Source of the DNA: Kitagawia praeruptora
Taxonomy: Eukaryota > Streptophyta > Magnoliopsida > Apiales > Apiaceae
Assembly (NCBI GenBank): GCA_037693485.1
Contig: CM075345.1
Span: 94,586,001 to 94,650,000, forward strand
DNA length: 64,000 nt
Direction: 5' to 3'
Positions 42,243 through 53,339 of this stretch are shown piece after piece (the first letter of the stretch is position 1; each line of letters begins with the position of its first letter). A model generated the notes under the pieces. It saw only the letters and a list, made by a program, of their open reading frames with translations. It was not told the DNA's origin and did no database searches. A program made the translations under genes and the position numbers.

Positions 42243-44357
42243 TCACTCTTGTAAATGGTGCACATTGGTGAGAGGTCGCTCCTTGGCCTCGCGTGCATAT
42301 CTCTCCCTAGCTTTGTTACTTTCTCCCCCAATGTGGGGGCCTCCAATGATTACATGAATACTTCCTGCTCGCTCTTCCTTGTCCTTGCGAGGTTCATCTT
42401 GCCTCTCATGTGGCACAGCATGATATCCCAAACCTGGTTTAACCGAATCATTTTGATGTTTCTTTACTTCACGAACCGCCCATTCAGTTAATTTTCCATC
42501 TCGAATCAACTGATCGATTTGCTGCTTAAGCTGCCAACAACTGTTAGTATCATGCCCTGCTTGTTCATGGAAGGCACAATATTTACTTGTGTCTGAAGTT
42601 CCTCTTGAACCCATTGGTGTGGGTCGCTTGAAAACCCCTTTGTTTGCATTGACTACATAGATGTGATCAACCGAGGCGACCAGAGGGACAAACTTGTCTT
42701 CACTTTTGGTGAAGCGATCTCGAGGAGGGGATCGCCTTATGAAGTCACGATCCCTTCTCTTCGGGCTAGGGCTGCGATCCCGTCTTCGCCTTGGGCTCAG
42801 AGAATTCTTCCTTTTCACTCCCCTGCTCCCATTTCCACTGCTTCTCCTTTCACTATTTCTTTTGAGATCTGCTAGTGATTTCTCTACGCGCTTGAAGGGC
42901 TCAGCGACCCTGTGCAACTCCGAAAGTGTACCAAGGGTTTGCTCCTGTAGCTTCTCCCAGAATTTAGTTCCTTCCTTCACCCCAGCAATAAGGAAATTCT
43001 TCACAGCCTCGTCATTTGCACCTCGCATGCGAGGCACTTCAGCATTAAACCTCTTGAAGTAATCATGCAAAGTTTCTCCTTCCTTCTGCTTTATGTTTGC
43101 CAATGTGGACACGGGAGGTGCATGGAGCATTGAAGATTGGAACTGTTTGATGAAGATGTCCACGAACTGTTCCCAAGAATCTATGACAACTAGGGATCCT
43201 AGCTTTGAAAACCATTACTGGGCACTTCCCCTCAGCGAAACTGCAAACAACCTACACCTTGCCAACTGTGATACTTGATACACGTCCATCTCATTATTGA
43301 ATCGAATAACGAACTCGGATGGACCAGTCTCTCCATTATAGGTCATGTCAGAGTGATGACCTCGAAACACTACAGGTAGTGGAGCAATGCGAATTTCATG
43401 AGTGAAGGGTGAAGAAGAGCCCATATTGCTGAAAATCCCTTTCTCATTATTCATCGCGTCCAGTACCTTTTTCAACTCCTCCGGCTTATAATCCCCGATC
43501 CTGACCTCTTTGTCTCCATCCTTCTTTTCTCCAGTGCTCGCATGATGAGATTGAGTCTTCTTTGGGATGCTAGACTCTTCTTGATCATTTCTATGATCCT
43601 TCTTTTTACGTTCCTCCTCTCGGTGTTGGGACCGTTCGCGATCTCGATGAGACGGGGGTCTGTCATCGCGATGATGGGACCGTTCACGCTCTCGCCGAGG
43701 AGAGGGGGGTCTGTCATCGCGGCAATGTGACCGCTCGCGATCTCGACGAGGAGACAAAGGTCGAGAAGAGCCTTTGCTTTTATTTTTAGATCCTCCATCC
43801 TTGTTAATTTTGAGCTTCACCAACTTGAGACGGAGATCGTGCTCGCTGAGTTTCTTTCCAACTCGGTCAAATACACTTACGGATCGTCCTTCAGATGAGG
43901 CAGGCTTCGCCTTCGACCCCTCCTTATCTATAGTAGCTTCCTCCTCATTCCAGTCGGGGTTTGTTTGGTCTGTCACCACATCATCAAAGTCCCCAATTAG
44001 CTTCTTGGCGGGACCTTTGCTACTTTCTGCTTGATGAGTTCGATCCCCTATCCATGTATTCTTTTTGAAGCCTCTAGAGCTATGTCGCTTCTCCATCTTA
44101 GCCACCTTTTCCTTTACCTCGATAATTTGATCACCGAGGCCTTTCAAAAATGACATGACTTCTCCAGGCAAGGCCACTTGTTGGACAACTGGGGGTGTTT
44201 TCTCCTTCTCAAACTCGTCCTCGATCCCCTCATTAAGCGCCTCGCTCTCTGGTAGATTCTTCCTCTGGGGGTCGTCCTTATTTCTCCTGTGCGATCCCGG
44301 AGTCTCTCCTTCCCCATTTTTCTTCTTGTGTGATTTAGTCATCGTTCTCCCAATCAA
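42243..44357 (-). pseudogene. Gag of element A
   Basis: From ATG 44357: Lys/Glu-rich start, three tandem Arg/Ser/Asp-rich blocks (RERSH.RDDRPPSPRR type, about 43620-43760), then the Gag core (RIAPLPVVFRGHH, TGPSEFVIRFNNEMD, WEQFVDIFIKQFQS, ETLHDYFKRFNAEVPRMRGA). A second Arg/Ser-rich stretch and a knuckle-like CAFHEQAGHDTNSC follow. A TAA near 43215 and a frameshift before protease (42243-42130) break it. The Arg/Ser blocks resemble splicing-factor-like repeats and are peculiar to this family copy. Confidence 0.85.
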
Positions 44358-44365
44358 TGACTAGC

Positions 44366-44384
44366 CCCTCCTTCTAGCGCCAAA
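44366..44384 (-). promoter_or_regulatory. Primer-binding site of element A
   Basis: Reading out of the 5' LTR on the minus strand the sequence is TTTGGCGCTAGAAGGAGGG. A TGGCG start just after the LTR is typical of tRNA-primed Ty3 elements. I do not assign the tRNA. Confidence 0.6.
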
Positions 44385-45193
44385 TATTATAGGGAGAATA
44401 TTGTATAACAATATTTATGGAGGTTGCTGGATTTACGGAGCAAAATATGGATATTTTACTATAAGAAGAATAGGGATTATGGTTTGTGTGTATAGATGTG
44501 GCTGAACTTGATAGATGATTTTCAGGGGTGAACTGTTTCTCTCATCCCTATCAAGGTGCCTACGTACCCTATTTATAGGGATCAAGCCGTACGTAGTTCT
44601 TGGGTAGCAAGTTACCTAGTCGGGCTAGGGTTTAAGAAGATAAGCCATGGCCCAAGCCCACTAGATTAGAGCTGACATGGCAATGAATCATTGATCCTAT
44701 CCATGATCCATGGTTTATAGAAGGAAACCGATGGTCTCGCATGGACAAGGATGTGACCTTCCAAGCGAAGCTAATAGAGAAGCAGCACGGGCTAAGCATG
44801 CGACCTTGAAGGATCGAGTCATGCGAGGCAGACCTAAATATGTACAGATACTCATGACCTCGAGGGGTTGAGCTATGAGCCTTCTAACGGAGAGTGAGAT
44901 AGTGATCCTGTGTTGGTTTGTAGATATGATGATAGCAAGAAGCGATCCCTTGACGGGAGTCATACGAAGCGATCCCTTGACAGGAGTCATACGAAGCGAT
45001 CCCTTGACGGGAGTCATACGAAGCGATCCCTTGTATTTGATAAGAAGCGAGGTGACCCTGTAGGTGTGCTGGGCTGATTCCAATAGTGGGCTTTAGTGAC
45101 CCAATTGCCATCTTCGAGGCCCATTGTTGATAATGAACCATTAATTCAGCTAATTAAATCATGATAATTATTATGCTTGATTTGGGCATAACA
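44385..45193 (-). repeat. 5' LTR of element A
   Basis: 809 bp. On the minus strand a TATAAATAGGG box lies at about 44567-44577. Upstream of it in U3 (44938-45037) is a tandem array of a 27-bp unit containing GCGATCCCTTGACGGGAGTC, about four copies. The same array is in the other LTR (25586-25675), so it belongs to the family and may carry regulatory sites. Confidence 0.9.
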
Positions 45194-45198
45194 GTTAT

Positions 45199-45730
45199 AT
45201 TGCACGTGTTATGTTCTAGGATTAATCATTATTTGATCACTCTTATTTTTAAAATAATTTAATTCCAAACCTTTGGAAATATATGTGTATTTTTGCATGT
45301 TTGTACTTGGTTTACACATGAATTTTAGCTATTCTATGTATATATATTGATCTGCCCATGAGTACGTTGTCCAAATGTATTTAAGTCTTCTGAGACATGG
45401 TTGTGCTTACAAGTTTCACTCTTTTAAAGCTTCTGCTGGACAGAATGAACTGTTTCCCTCACACCAGGACGATGCAAGTTTCTAACACTGCTAACACAGC
45501 ACACCCCACCAGAATTCAGGGCCAATCTTTTTTACTCTCTTTTGTAGCACCTCCAAGGGACAACTGCCAATTACAGTTGTCTCTTTAATAAAGGATGGCC
45601 TGTTGTCTCAAGAAGTTATAGCGGAGTTGGATAATAAAGTGAAAAGAAGATTTTGTTTCGCCTGTTTATAGTGCACTGACATCTGATGAGAATTAAAGTA
45701 GCAAATGTGCCGGGAGATGTTTTGCTCGGG
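45199..45730 (+). pseudogene. Possible right part of the decayed gene split by element A
   Basis: Plus-strand segments look coding in shifted frames: RHGCAYKFHSFKASAGQNEL near 45392 and PITVVSLIKDGLLSQEVIAE near 45569, followed by LDNKVKRR. They lack mutual frame and clear ATG or stop. As element A inserted within an intron-like stretch after 14380, these may belong to the same gene as 12430-14380. The family is unknown. Confidence 0.35.
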
Positions 45731-48060
45731 TGCTCGGGAACTGGTAATGACATAGATGCAAATGGTAACTAAGCATTTGTAATTATGTGGATATGATGGA
45801 TAATTCTATGTCAGAGAGATCTGATTAGTTGGCCTTAGTTTCATTTCCTAAGATTGGCTTTAGTTTCTTTTTCTTTCATTTTCTAAGATTGTACTATGTC
45901 TCAGTTCAGTGGTAAGTAGTATTAGGTCATGTTGGTGACCTTTAAGCAATAATATGGTATTCGAGAATTAAGTATTCAAGAGTTGGCAATTTTCATTATT
46001 GTGTTGCACTATATATGCTCTTTAATTTTTAAAATTATCACGCTTATCCAAAAAAAAGCAAACAAATATTTTAGTTATAAAATATCACTGTTGCTTATCC
46101 AAAAAAAAAAGTATACAAATATTTTAGTTATAAAATATCACTGCACCTACAAACATTGAATTAGCCTACAATTTTTTTGAAGAGCAATTAGCCTATAATT
46201 AGTTCACTCGATCTAAATACTTTTTTGAATTTTTTTTTGTTTGAAAGTTTGGTAGATAATCAGTTTGGGTAAAAAAAATTAGTGTTATTAGTTTTTGTAG
46301 TAATGAGTATAGTCTTTTCTTTGCTTTATATGTAATATTTTTTTACCTGACTAACTGTTCATTTTCTTAATTTACACTAAAAATCCATGATTTTTGCAGA
46401 CTAATATTGGGTGGAATGTAGTAGAACATGCTGAGAGCTAGCAAGGTCAAAAATGCTGGTTTTTCTATATAAAAGGAAAGAAGATAATATAGTATTTTAA
46501 TTTTTTTTTTGTGGTGGTGTTGTGATAACTATATAATTGTTACTTCTCTAAAAAAAACTATATATTTGCTAACATAAAATGAAAGATAAATTGTAGTTGT
46601 TTTTTAATTTTATATTTTTTGTCATTATTTTTTATATTAAACATGTTTTGATTGTTATTGGTTATTGTTTAAACTTTAAGTATTTTATCTTATCCCATTA
46701 GTTTGAGTTTCTCTATTTTCTAGCTGGTAAAGATTTTTTCTCACTTTGTCATATTTATAAATTTAATCAATTTAACTTGATCGATTGCATTATTTGAAAT
46801 AAAAATAATTTAATCTATATTTACAAATCAAGTTAACTGATATTTATTATATTTTATAAAAAAATACATAATAACTATTTAGTTGTATTTTTTTTTTTTC
46901 AATTTGTTAATATAAATCATTTTTTATATATATGATTAAAAAAGTAAAGTAAATTGGAATAAAGTGAGAATGCACGCCTAGAGTGGGGGTGAATAATGGT
47001 ATCCTATATTAATTAACTCATACTTTATAAAAATATGATTTAAAAACTTATTTCTCAATAATGTAATATATTCATGAGTAAAAATTTTCTACATTATTGA
47101 TAATAAATATTTATATAAAACAATTTGACAGGGGACAATGTGGAGTACATTCTATCAGATAATTACATATAATCATTACAATGATGACCAAATGTAAACA
47201 AATATTTATATTTTTCAGATTTATGAAGATTTTCAAGAAGAGGATGTGAAATTGTTGCACAATTTAAAATTTTATACATCATTTTCTTATCTCTTTTAAT
47301 ATAAACTATTTGGCATAAAGATTATTTATATAATATAACTTAATTTATTGTTTAAAAATGAAATAAAAGTTCATTATAAAATAAAATTTAATCTATGAAG
47401 AGTATAAATTAAATTTACAAAGAGTGAACAAAATATTTAAAGTTTAAATACAAAGGTTATGAAGGAGAAGCTAACAATGAATAGTTTAAAATTTTATATT
47501 TTATTTCAATCAAGTAAAAATTATAATATGTTTTTTAAGTAGCCTTCTATTTTCTTATAATAAAGTGTTATTCAAATTTTATTTTAAGTGGAGTACCTGG
47601 AAATGATTTAACTTGAAAATTGACTCTGACCTTGTAGACTCATTTTAAGGGAAGTGAAGATTCAGGAGGACCATTTTAAACATATTTTTTTGTAGACTGG
47701 TGATGAATGGTGCACTGCGATGAATGGCCCTGTAGACTTATTTTAAGGGAAGTGAAGATTCAGTAGGACCATTTTAAACGTAGTTTTTTGTAGACCGGTG
47801 ATGAATGGTGCATTGCGATGAATGGTGCACGAGTCTTGCTGCATTTATATACGATGGTGTTCACGAGATATGCATTATTTTTTTTGGAAGTTAGCATATG
47901 CTGATAAAATGGGTATCAATTTATGTAAGAAATGCTTTTTAATTTTAAAGAAAATTTTGTATTTTCTTTACCGATAATTAATTCGTAATGAATCTACACA
48001 TTATAAAATAATTAAACTTGAAACTTTGTTTTTAGTACTTAATTCTTTTTTAGGTTAACT
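45731..48060. other. AT-rich non-coding DNA with small tandem duplications
   Basis: No gene seen. A ~53-bp duplication (ttgcttatccaaaaaaaa to aaaatatcactg) spans about 46036-46142. A 98-bp tandem duplication (tgtagact.attttaaggg) starts at 47633 and 47731. The rest is low-complexity AT-rich sequence. Confidence 0.5.
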
Positions 48061-48084
48061 TTTATAATTTTATTGTGTTTAAAT

Positions 48085-48200
48085 TGCGAGGCATCGCCGT
48101 TAGGCAATGCCGAGAAACCTTTAACTCACGACGATGCCGGCGATGCCGAGAAACCTTTAACTCACGACGATGCCGAGAAACCTTTAACTCAATTTTTTTT
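48085..48200. repeat. gatgccgagaaacctttaac minisatellite
   Basis: Three copies of gatgccgagaaacctttaac with short linkers (ctcacgac) form a small GC-richer island in AT-rich surroundings. Confidence 0.75.
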
Positions 48201-48306
48201 ATATATTATATCTATAAATTGGATGAGGTCAATATTATGATTCGTGAAAATAATATAATCTTTTAAAATATGATATCAAAATTTAATAAATTTATTATAA
48301 TTTTTA

Positions 48307-48345
48307 GATCACGCGGCGCGAGCAAAAATCCCTATATATGTGATT
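48307..48345 (+). mobile_element. Degenerate Helitron-like 3' terminus
   Basis: cacgcggcgcgagcaaaaat followed by ccctatat resembles the GC-rich stem plus gcaaaa(c)tcc end of plant Helitrons, and matches the better end at 49095. The terminal CTAG is mutated. No 5' partner was located. Confidence 0.3.
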
Positions 48346-49090
48346 GTAAATAAAGTTATTGTAGTTTATGTTTTCAAGAATATTAATAAAAATATATATT
48401 ATGAAGTTATGTTATTATATGGAAACTTTAGTTAATATTATTGAGCAAATTATTTTTTTGCTTCATAGTATTAGAAAATCGAAATTACAAAGAGCATTTT
48501 ACACCAAAACATATTAAAGTGAGACTTATTTGAGATAGATACACCCGTCTCTAAATTTACTAATTTTAAAGTTTAAAAACTGTGAAAATTAATTATATTT
48601 AGAATGTGATTGTAAATAAAGTTATTGTAGTTTGTCTTTTGAAGAATTTAATAAAAATAATATTTATGAAGTTATGTTACTATATTGAAATTTTAATTAT
48701 TGTTAATGAGCAAAACAAATTTTCGCTTCGTACAGTTAGAAAATGAGATTTACAGTTAAAATCATAAATTATCTTTGTTCAATTCCTTTTCCTATAATAT
48801 AAATATAACTGTGTTGACAATTCTCACAAAATTATTTAATTTAAATATCATCACCTTTATCGTCAAAAATCACATAAACTTATGTACACAACTCATACTT
48901 CAAACTAATTATAGAATGTCAACGCGTACTTATATATGTTTTTATGATTTTTTACTATTAAAATTTATCATCAAATTTATACACACAATTTTTACATGTT
49001 ATAAATTAAAATAAATGTTTGTTACTAATAAAATTAATATAGCATTTTTTTATATTAAAATTTTAAAAAATTGTATTAAAAAAAAAAATA
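48346..49090. other. AT-rich DNA, likely inside or beside a Helitron-like element
   Basis: No coding sequence. Two copies of a ~70-bp segment (gattgtaaataaagttattgtagtt) at about 48340 and 48607 show a diverged duplication. Confidence 0.45.
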
Positions 49091-49124
49091 TAGAGCGCGC
49101 ATAACGCGGGCAAAACTCCCTAGT
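49091..49124 (+). mobile_element. Helitron-like 3' terminus
   Basis: gagcgcgcataacgcgggca followed by aaactccctag|t. A small GC stem (CGCG/CGCG) precedes a CTAG end followed by T, as in Helitron 3' ends, which terminate in CTRR before a host T. No 5' TC end or helicase was found in the window. Confidence 0.45.
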
Positions 49125-49455
49125 TATGTATAAGGTTAGTTGCATGCAACCACATATGCAACTGGATGCAACCACTATGCAACTACATATGCAACTGAAT
49201 GCAACAAACCACATAAGTGCAACCTGCTGCGCAGCCAAAAAATGTAAATTCAACTTCCATTGTATATAAGGGCGGCGCAACCGCATATGAAAATTTAATT
49301 TTTAATTACGTATAAGTTTAGTTGCATGCAACCACATATGCAACTGGATGCAACCACATATGCAACTACATGCAACCACATATGTAACTTAATGCAACTG
49401 AATACAACCTCAGTTGTATATAAGGGCGGCACAGCCGCATATGAAAATTGAGGGT
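49122..49455. repeat. Tandem duplication of an atgcaaccacatatgcaact-rich unit
   Basis: Two units ~180 bp apart (starting near 49122 and 49302) begin with ta(c/t)gtataag.ttagttgcatgc. Each consists of short repeats of (g)atgcaaccacatatgcaact and ends with gtatataagggcggc.c and gccgcatatgaaaatt. Confidence 0.8.
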
Positions 49456-50219
49456 TACCATGGTTGGAAATTAACCAAGGACATGCAAGCCTCGACTTAA
49501 TTGACATCAAAGTCTATGATTTTGTTTTATTTCTGGATCACTGTGATCAAGATACTCAAACTCACTATGATATCCATGTTCATCATTGTAATCAAGATAC
49601 TCAAACTCATAGTGTGCCCATGCGGGGCCTTTCTATATAAAATCAACTGAAAATGCAATCAAATGCAATAAAAACTCTTTCTCCAGGAAAACCATAACTT
49701 TTCGAATAGACTTCCACGCTTCCACGTGGTGCATTCACGGGGCATATATGATTGTGAGTACCTTTATAAGTGGTGACAACTATGGAAGGTACTTTTGATG
49801 ACCTTTCAACTTCATCAGGTATTTATGGTGTTGAGTTTACTGTGTTTGCTAGATTTGTAGTTGAAATTATCTTCCACAACACTTTAAAAAAGTCAAACGA
49901 AAGAAGGCAAAAACTAATACCATATTGTGTAGGATACAGAGGAAAATTCTCAAAAACAAAGTAAAATTATATTAAAATCCAACACTTCACTTGTAACTTG
50001 TAACATATGGTAGAAATGCATAATCCAAACATGATTTTATCAAACAATTTATTGCCCACATTCTTACCAAACTCTGTAGCCTTTTCCAGTAAAGGAATTC
50101 GCTTGCACTGCTCTCTAGATACTTCCATAGTTTCCTCTTTACTTGTCTGTGCTATTTGAATATTATGTTTTTTCATTGTCATATCTAGTGCACTATCCGA
50201 AACTAACATATACCTGCAG
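49456..50219. other. Non-coding flank of the GSA fragment with a dispersed direct repeat
   Basis: It contains a ~50-bp segment gtgtgcccatgcggggcctt and ctatataaaatcaactgaaaatgc at ~49614-49665. This segment recurs at ~50944-50996, beyond the GSA exon. Duplicated gatcaagatactcaaactca occurs near 49546 and 49590. No gene besides the exon fragment was seen. Confidence 0.5.
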
Positions 50220-50508
50220 GTACTCCAAGCCTTGGCTGAAACAATGAAAAAGGGTACTAGCTTTGGCGCTCCATGTCTTTTAGAGAACGTTCTGGCTGAG
50301 ATGGTCATCTCAACTGTACCAAGTATAGAAATGGTGAGGTTTGTCAACTCCGGCACAGAAGCATGTATGGGAGTACTTCGTCTTGCTCGTGCATTCACTG
50401 GCCGATAGAAAATCATCAAGTTTGAGGGTTGCTACCATGGTCATGTAGATCCTTTCTTAGTTAAGGCTGGAAGCGGTGTTGCTACTCCAGGACTCCCTGA
50501 CTCTCTTG
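50220..50508 (+). pseudogene. GSA: Single exon of glutamate-1-semialdehyde 2,1-aminomutase (GSA), broken
   Basis: The 289-nt exon is bounded by tacctgcag on the left and g|gtaaat on the right. It encodes VLQALAETMKKGTSFGAPCL, then MVRFVNSGTEACMGVLRLA and KIIKFEGCYHGHVDPFLVKA up to GLPDSL. This matches the N-terminal to middle part of GSA aminotransferase, the PLP enzyme that makes 5-aminolevulinate for chlorophyll and haem in plastids. An in-frame TAG at 50406-50408 replaces one codon. No neighbouring GSA exon exists here, so it is a captured or translocated genomic fragment that retained its splice sites. The PLP-lysine exon is absent. Confidence 0.85.
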
Positions 50509-51000
50509 GTAAATGGAATTAAAAACAAACAGAAAGCAACTAAAATTGACAAAAAAAAAACAAAGTAAAAGCAACAAAAAATGCCACCAAATGCCAAAAA
50601 AATGAATTAGCAACTAAATACTACTGAAAGCAAATAAACGCAACTAAAAGTAACCACAATTAACAAAAATTGCAACCAAAATTAACAAAAATTGCCACTG
50701 AAAGCAACCAAAAATGATGATAGTAAAGTTTTTGGAAGAATATGATTTAGCAACTAAATGAAACTAAAAAAATGAAATACAACTTAAAGTAACAAAAATT
50801 GCCACTAAAAACAACAACAAAAAAAATTAGCAACTAAAAGCCTCTAAACGCAACTAAAAGCAACAAGTATTGCAACTGAATGACAATTAAAGCATTCAAA
50901 TGCAAATTCAGATTTTAAAACTAGTAAATCTCAATTTTCATATAGTGTGCCCCTGTGGGGCCTTTCTATATAAAACCAACTAAAAATGCAATTAAAAGCA
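50509..51000. repeat. A-rich caactaaaa-type low-complexity tract
   Basis: Many loosely repeated words caactaaaa, caaccaaaa and aaaattgccact lie between 50520 and 50900. They are followed by the second copy of the ~50-bp direct repeat at 50944-50996. Confidence 0.65.
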
Positions 51001-53300
51001 GTATCAATGAAAATTTTGGATTAAGGAAAATTGTGACTGTGTAAGGCAATAGACTAATAGAGCACCAGCTCCAGGGCCTCCACAGTCGCATTCTCTAAAT
51101 GGTCAGTAGTACATGTCATGCTTGAGGCTCTATTTAAGTGTCATCCTGGCTTGCAAATTGCCAGTTTCAAATGTATTCCACACTATTCCAACTCCAGATA
51201 GACGAGCAATGCCCCCTACTACATTGTTACAAACATCTGTTACCCTACCTCACACACCGTTAGAGTGGAATTCTTAAACTCCGACTATAAACAAAATAAG
51301 TTAAGAGTGGAATAACTATCACGAACTTTACCTGTATTTTGATCTTTAGGTAACAGAACTTTTCTATCTAATATAAATAGGGAGTCATCCAAACAATATA
51401 TCCTTAAGATTCCTTTGATCAGTTTCTCTCAACCACTCTACAACCCATTCCTTTAGCTAATAATTAAAATACTCTAAAAAATTTAGTAGAGAGCAAACAT
51501 ATTTTCACACAGCCTTCAGTTCCACACACACAATTTCTATGTCATTGACTTAACGAGATGCACAATGGGATTATACATATAAGCTGGATGATCAATGAAT
51601 CTGTGTCTCAAATCCTATGGACAATTCTTTGACGCCTACAAGTTTTGAATGTTTTCACTTAATTTTTCGTAAATTAATTATGCTCCCACTTAAGGCAATC
51701 CACCACCTAAATCAACAACCAAGACAAAAGTGATTAATTATTCATATGCAACCCACCCCATACTCTCTCCTTCTTTCCCCCTTCTCTCTCGGAATCTACA
51801 CCACACCCCCCACCCCAAACTGTTTGCAACCTCAACCTCAATCACACACATACACATACTAGTATACATAATTAAGAATTCACATAAGAGTCAAGACTCG
51901 ACAGATAACATACCAAAATGAAGGTTATTGCAAAATCTCGCCGAAATCAATCAAGATCAGAGTTGGAGGTCTGACAAAGATGTCGGAGATAGAGGTTAGA
52001 GACGCCTGCTGCGCCGGAGGTCGGAGGTGGAGGTCGGGATCGGAGTCGGAGATGGAGGTCGGGCTTAGAGATGGTTGATGTCGTTATTGGTGAAAGTGAT
52101 GGCGTGAAGAGCGGTGACGGAGATGGAGACGGATGTGGGGTTGATGATCGGAGTTATGACGGAGGAGCAAGAAGGAGAAATGAAGAGCTGAATATAAAGT
52201 AAGAATGATCGTATTTTTGCAATAGAAAAGTAGTTATCACGTATTTATGCAATAAATGTGAAAAGATTGTATTTATGAAAAACAAATTAGAAAATCCAGT
52301 ATTTTTGGTAAATTCTCTAAATTATAACTTAAATTCAAAATTTGATGAGTTCGACTAACAAAATCAATCCAAAATAAGTGGGATGGAGAATCTAATGCAA
52401 ATATGACCACTTTTTTGTTATTTTTATATTGTTTACTTTAAGCCTAAAATGTTAAAATTTTAATATTTTGTATGCGTAATATTTTAAGTGGGTGTTTGGA
52501 TTGTTGACGAAGAAGACTGGAATCGGAAATTAAAATGGTGGGAAAATGAGTGGGGAATCGAAATGACTTTACCAACATAAACTGTTCAGTTCACCATAGG
52601 CAGGGCTGCGAAAAAATTTGAAAAATTCGATATCGTTCAAAATATCTGTGTTTGTATCCGGAAAAAAGCGGATATTATCCGTATTCGGAGTCAACCGAAT
52701 ATTATATGTATCTGAATCTGGGAGTTTAGGATGCAAATATGGATATAGGCGCATCTGTATCCGAAAATATTCGTATCCGAAATGAATTATATATAATATA
52801 TTTTTTTAATATATAATATATATTTTAATATATAATTACAAAATATAAGCATGCCTATCTTTCTATGAAGATAATATAATAATATAGTTATCATTTATTA
52901 AGAATACAAATATAAGCATGTTTATAGTAAGTTATGATTAATTATTAAGCATTGTAACACAACAATTAGGTAGCCTAAGTGGTTTAAGTGTGACATTAAG
53001 AATTTAGGAAAACAAAAGGAGCAGCACTCGGGTTCTCAATTCCTTCCTCACACAATAATTTTGGCCATATGATAGGAATCAAAAAGCATTTCATATTTTT
53101 TCCTATATTTTTTAATTTGTTTTGACAAAAATTAAAAGGAATAAAAATCTTAACTTATTGTTTCTTTTTTTTCGGAAATACGTAACTAACTATTATTTAT
53201 TTTGTTTTCGAAAAATTATCCAAAATTTAAAAATGTAAAATATAGATAGAAATTATTTTACAATGAAGCATTCATTCCTTCTATATTAAACGAATTCGTA
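51001..53300. other. Intergenic DNA without a recognisable gene
   Basis: 51955-52165 is a purine-rich simple repeat of ggaggtcgga-like words. 52600-52790 resembles one end of a hAT MITE (cagggctgcgaaaaaattt, then self-complementary ggatatt/tatccg words), but I found no second end. The remainder is AT-rich with short chance open frames. Confidence 0.45.
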
Positions 53301-53339
53301 CCATAACAGAGCACATAACAGAGCATTTTAGTCACTTAT

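Larger units (their letters stand above)
14959..45193 (-). mobile_element. Element A: Ty3 LTR retrotransposon (Tat lineage), host for B, C and a MITE
   Basis: The LTRs begin TGTTAT (mutated to TATTAT in the right copy) and end ATAACA, and the target duplication GTTAT is at 14954-14958 and 45194-45198. Gag-pol is on the minus strand, so the right LTR (44385-45193, 809 bp) is the 5' LTR. The left LTR is in three pieces (14959-15033, 25093-25681, 33307-33461). After removing B, C and their duplications these add up to exactly 809 bp. Dual RNase H, a pol without a chromodomain-like end and an antisense gene before the 3' LTR place it in the Tat group. The LTR copies differ at about 20 sites (~2.4%), and the coding parts contain many stops and frameshifts. 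Without insertions the element is ~12 kb. Confidence 0.92.

Noticed and set aside
46900..47000. T-rich/A-rich runs as a scaffold or origin element
   Set aside because: Plain AT-rich sequence without repeated organised motifs; no basis for a functional call.
52569..52800. Third complete MITE of the TAGGGCTG type
   Set aside because: Only one end is recognisable; no second terminus or target duplication was found.
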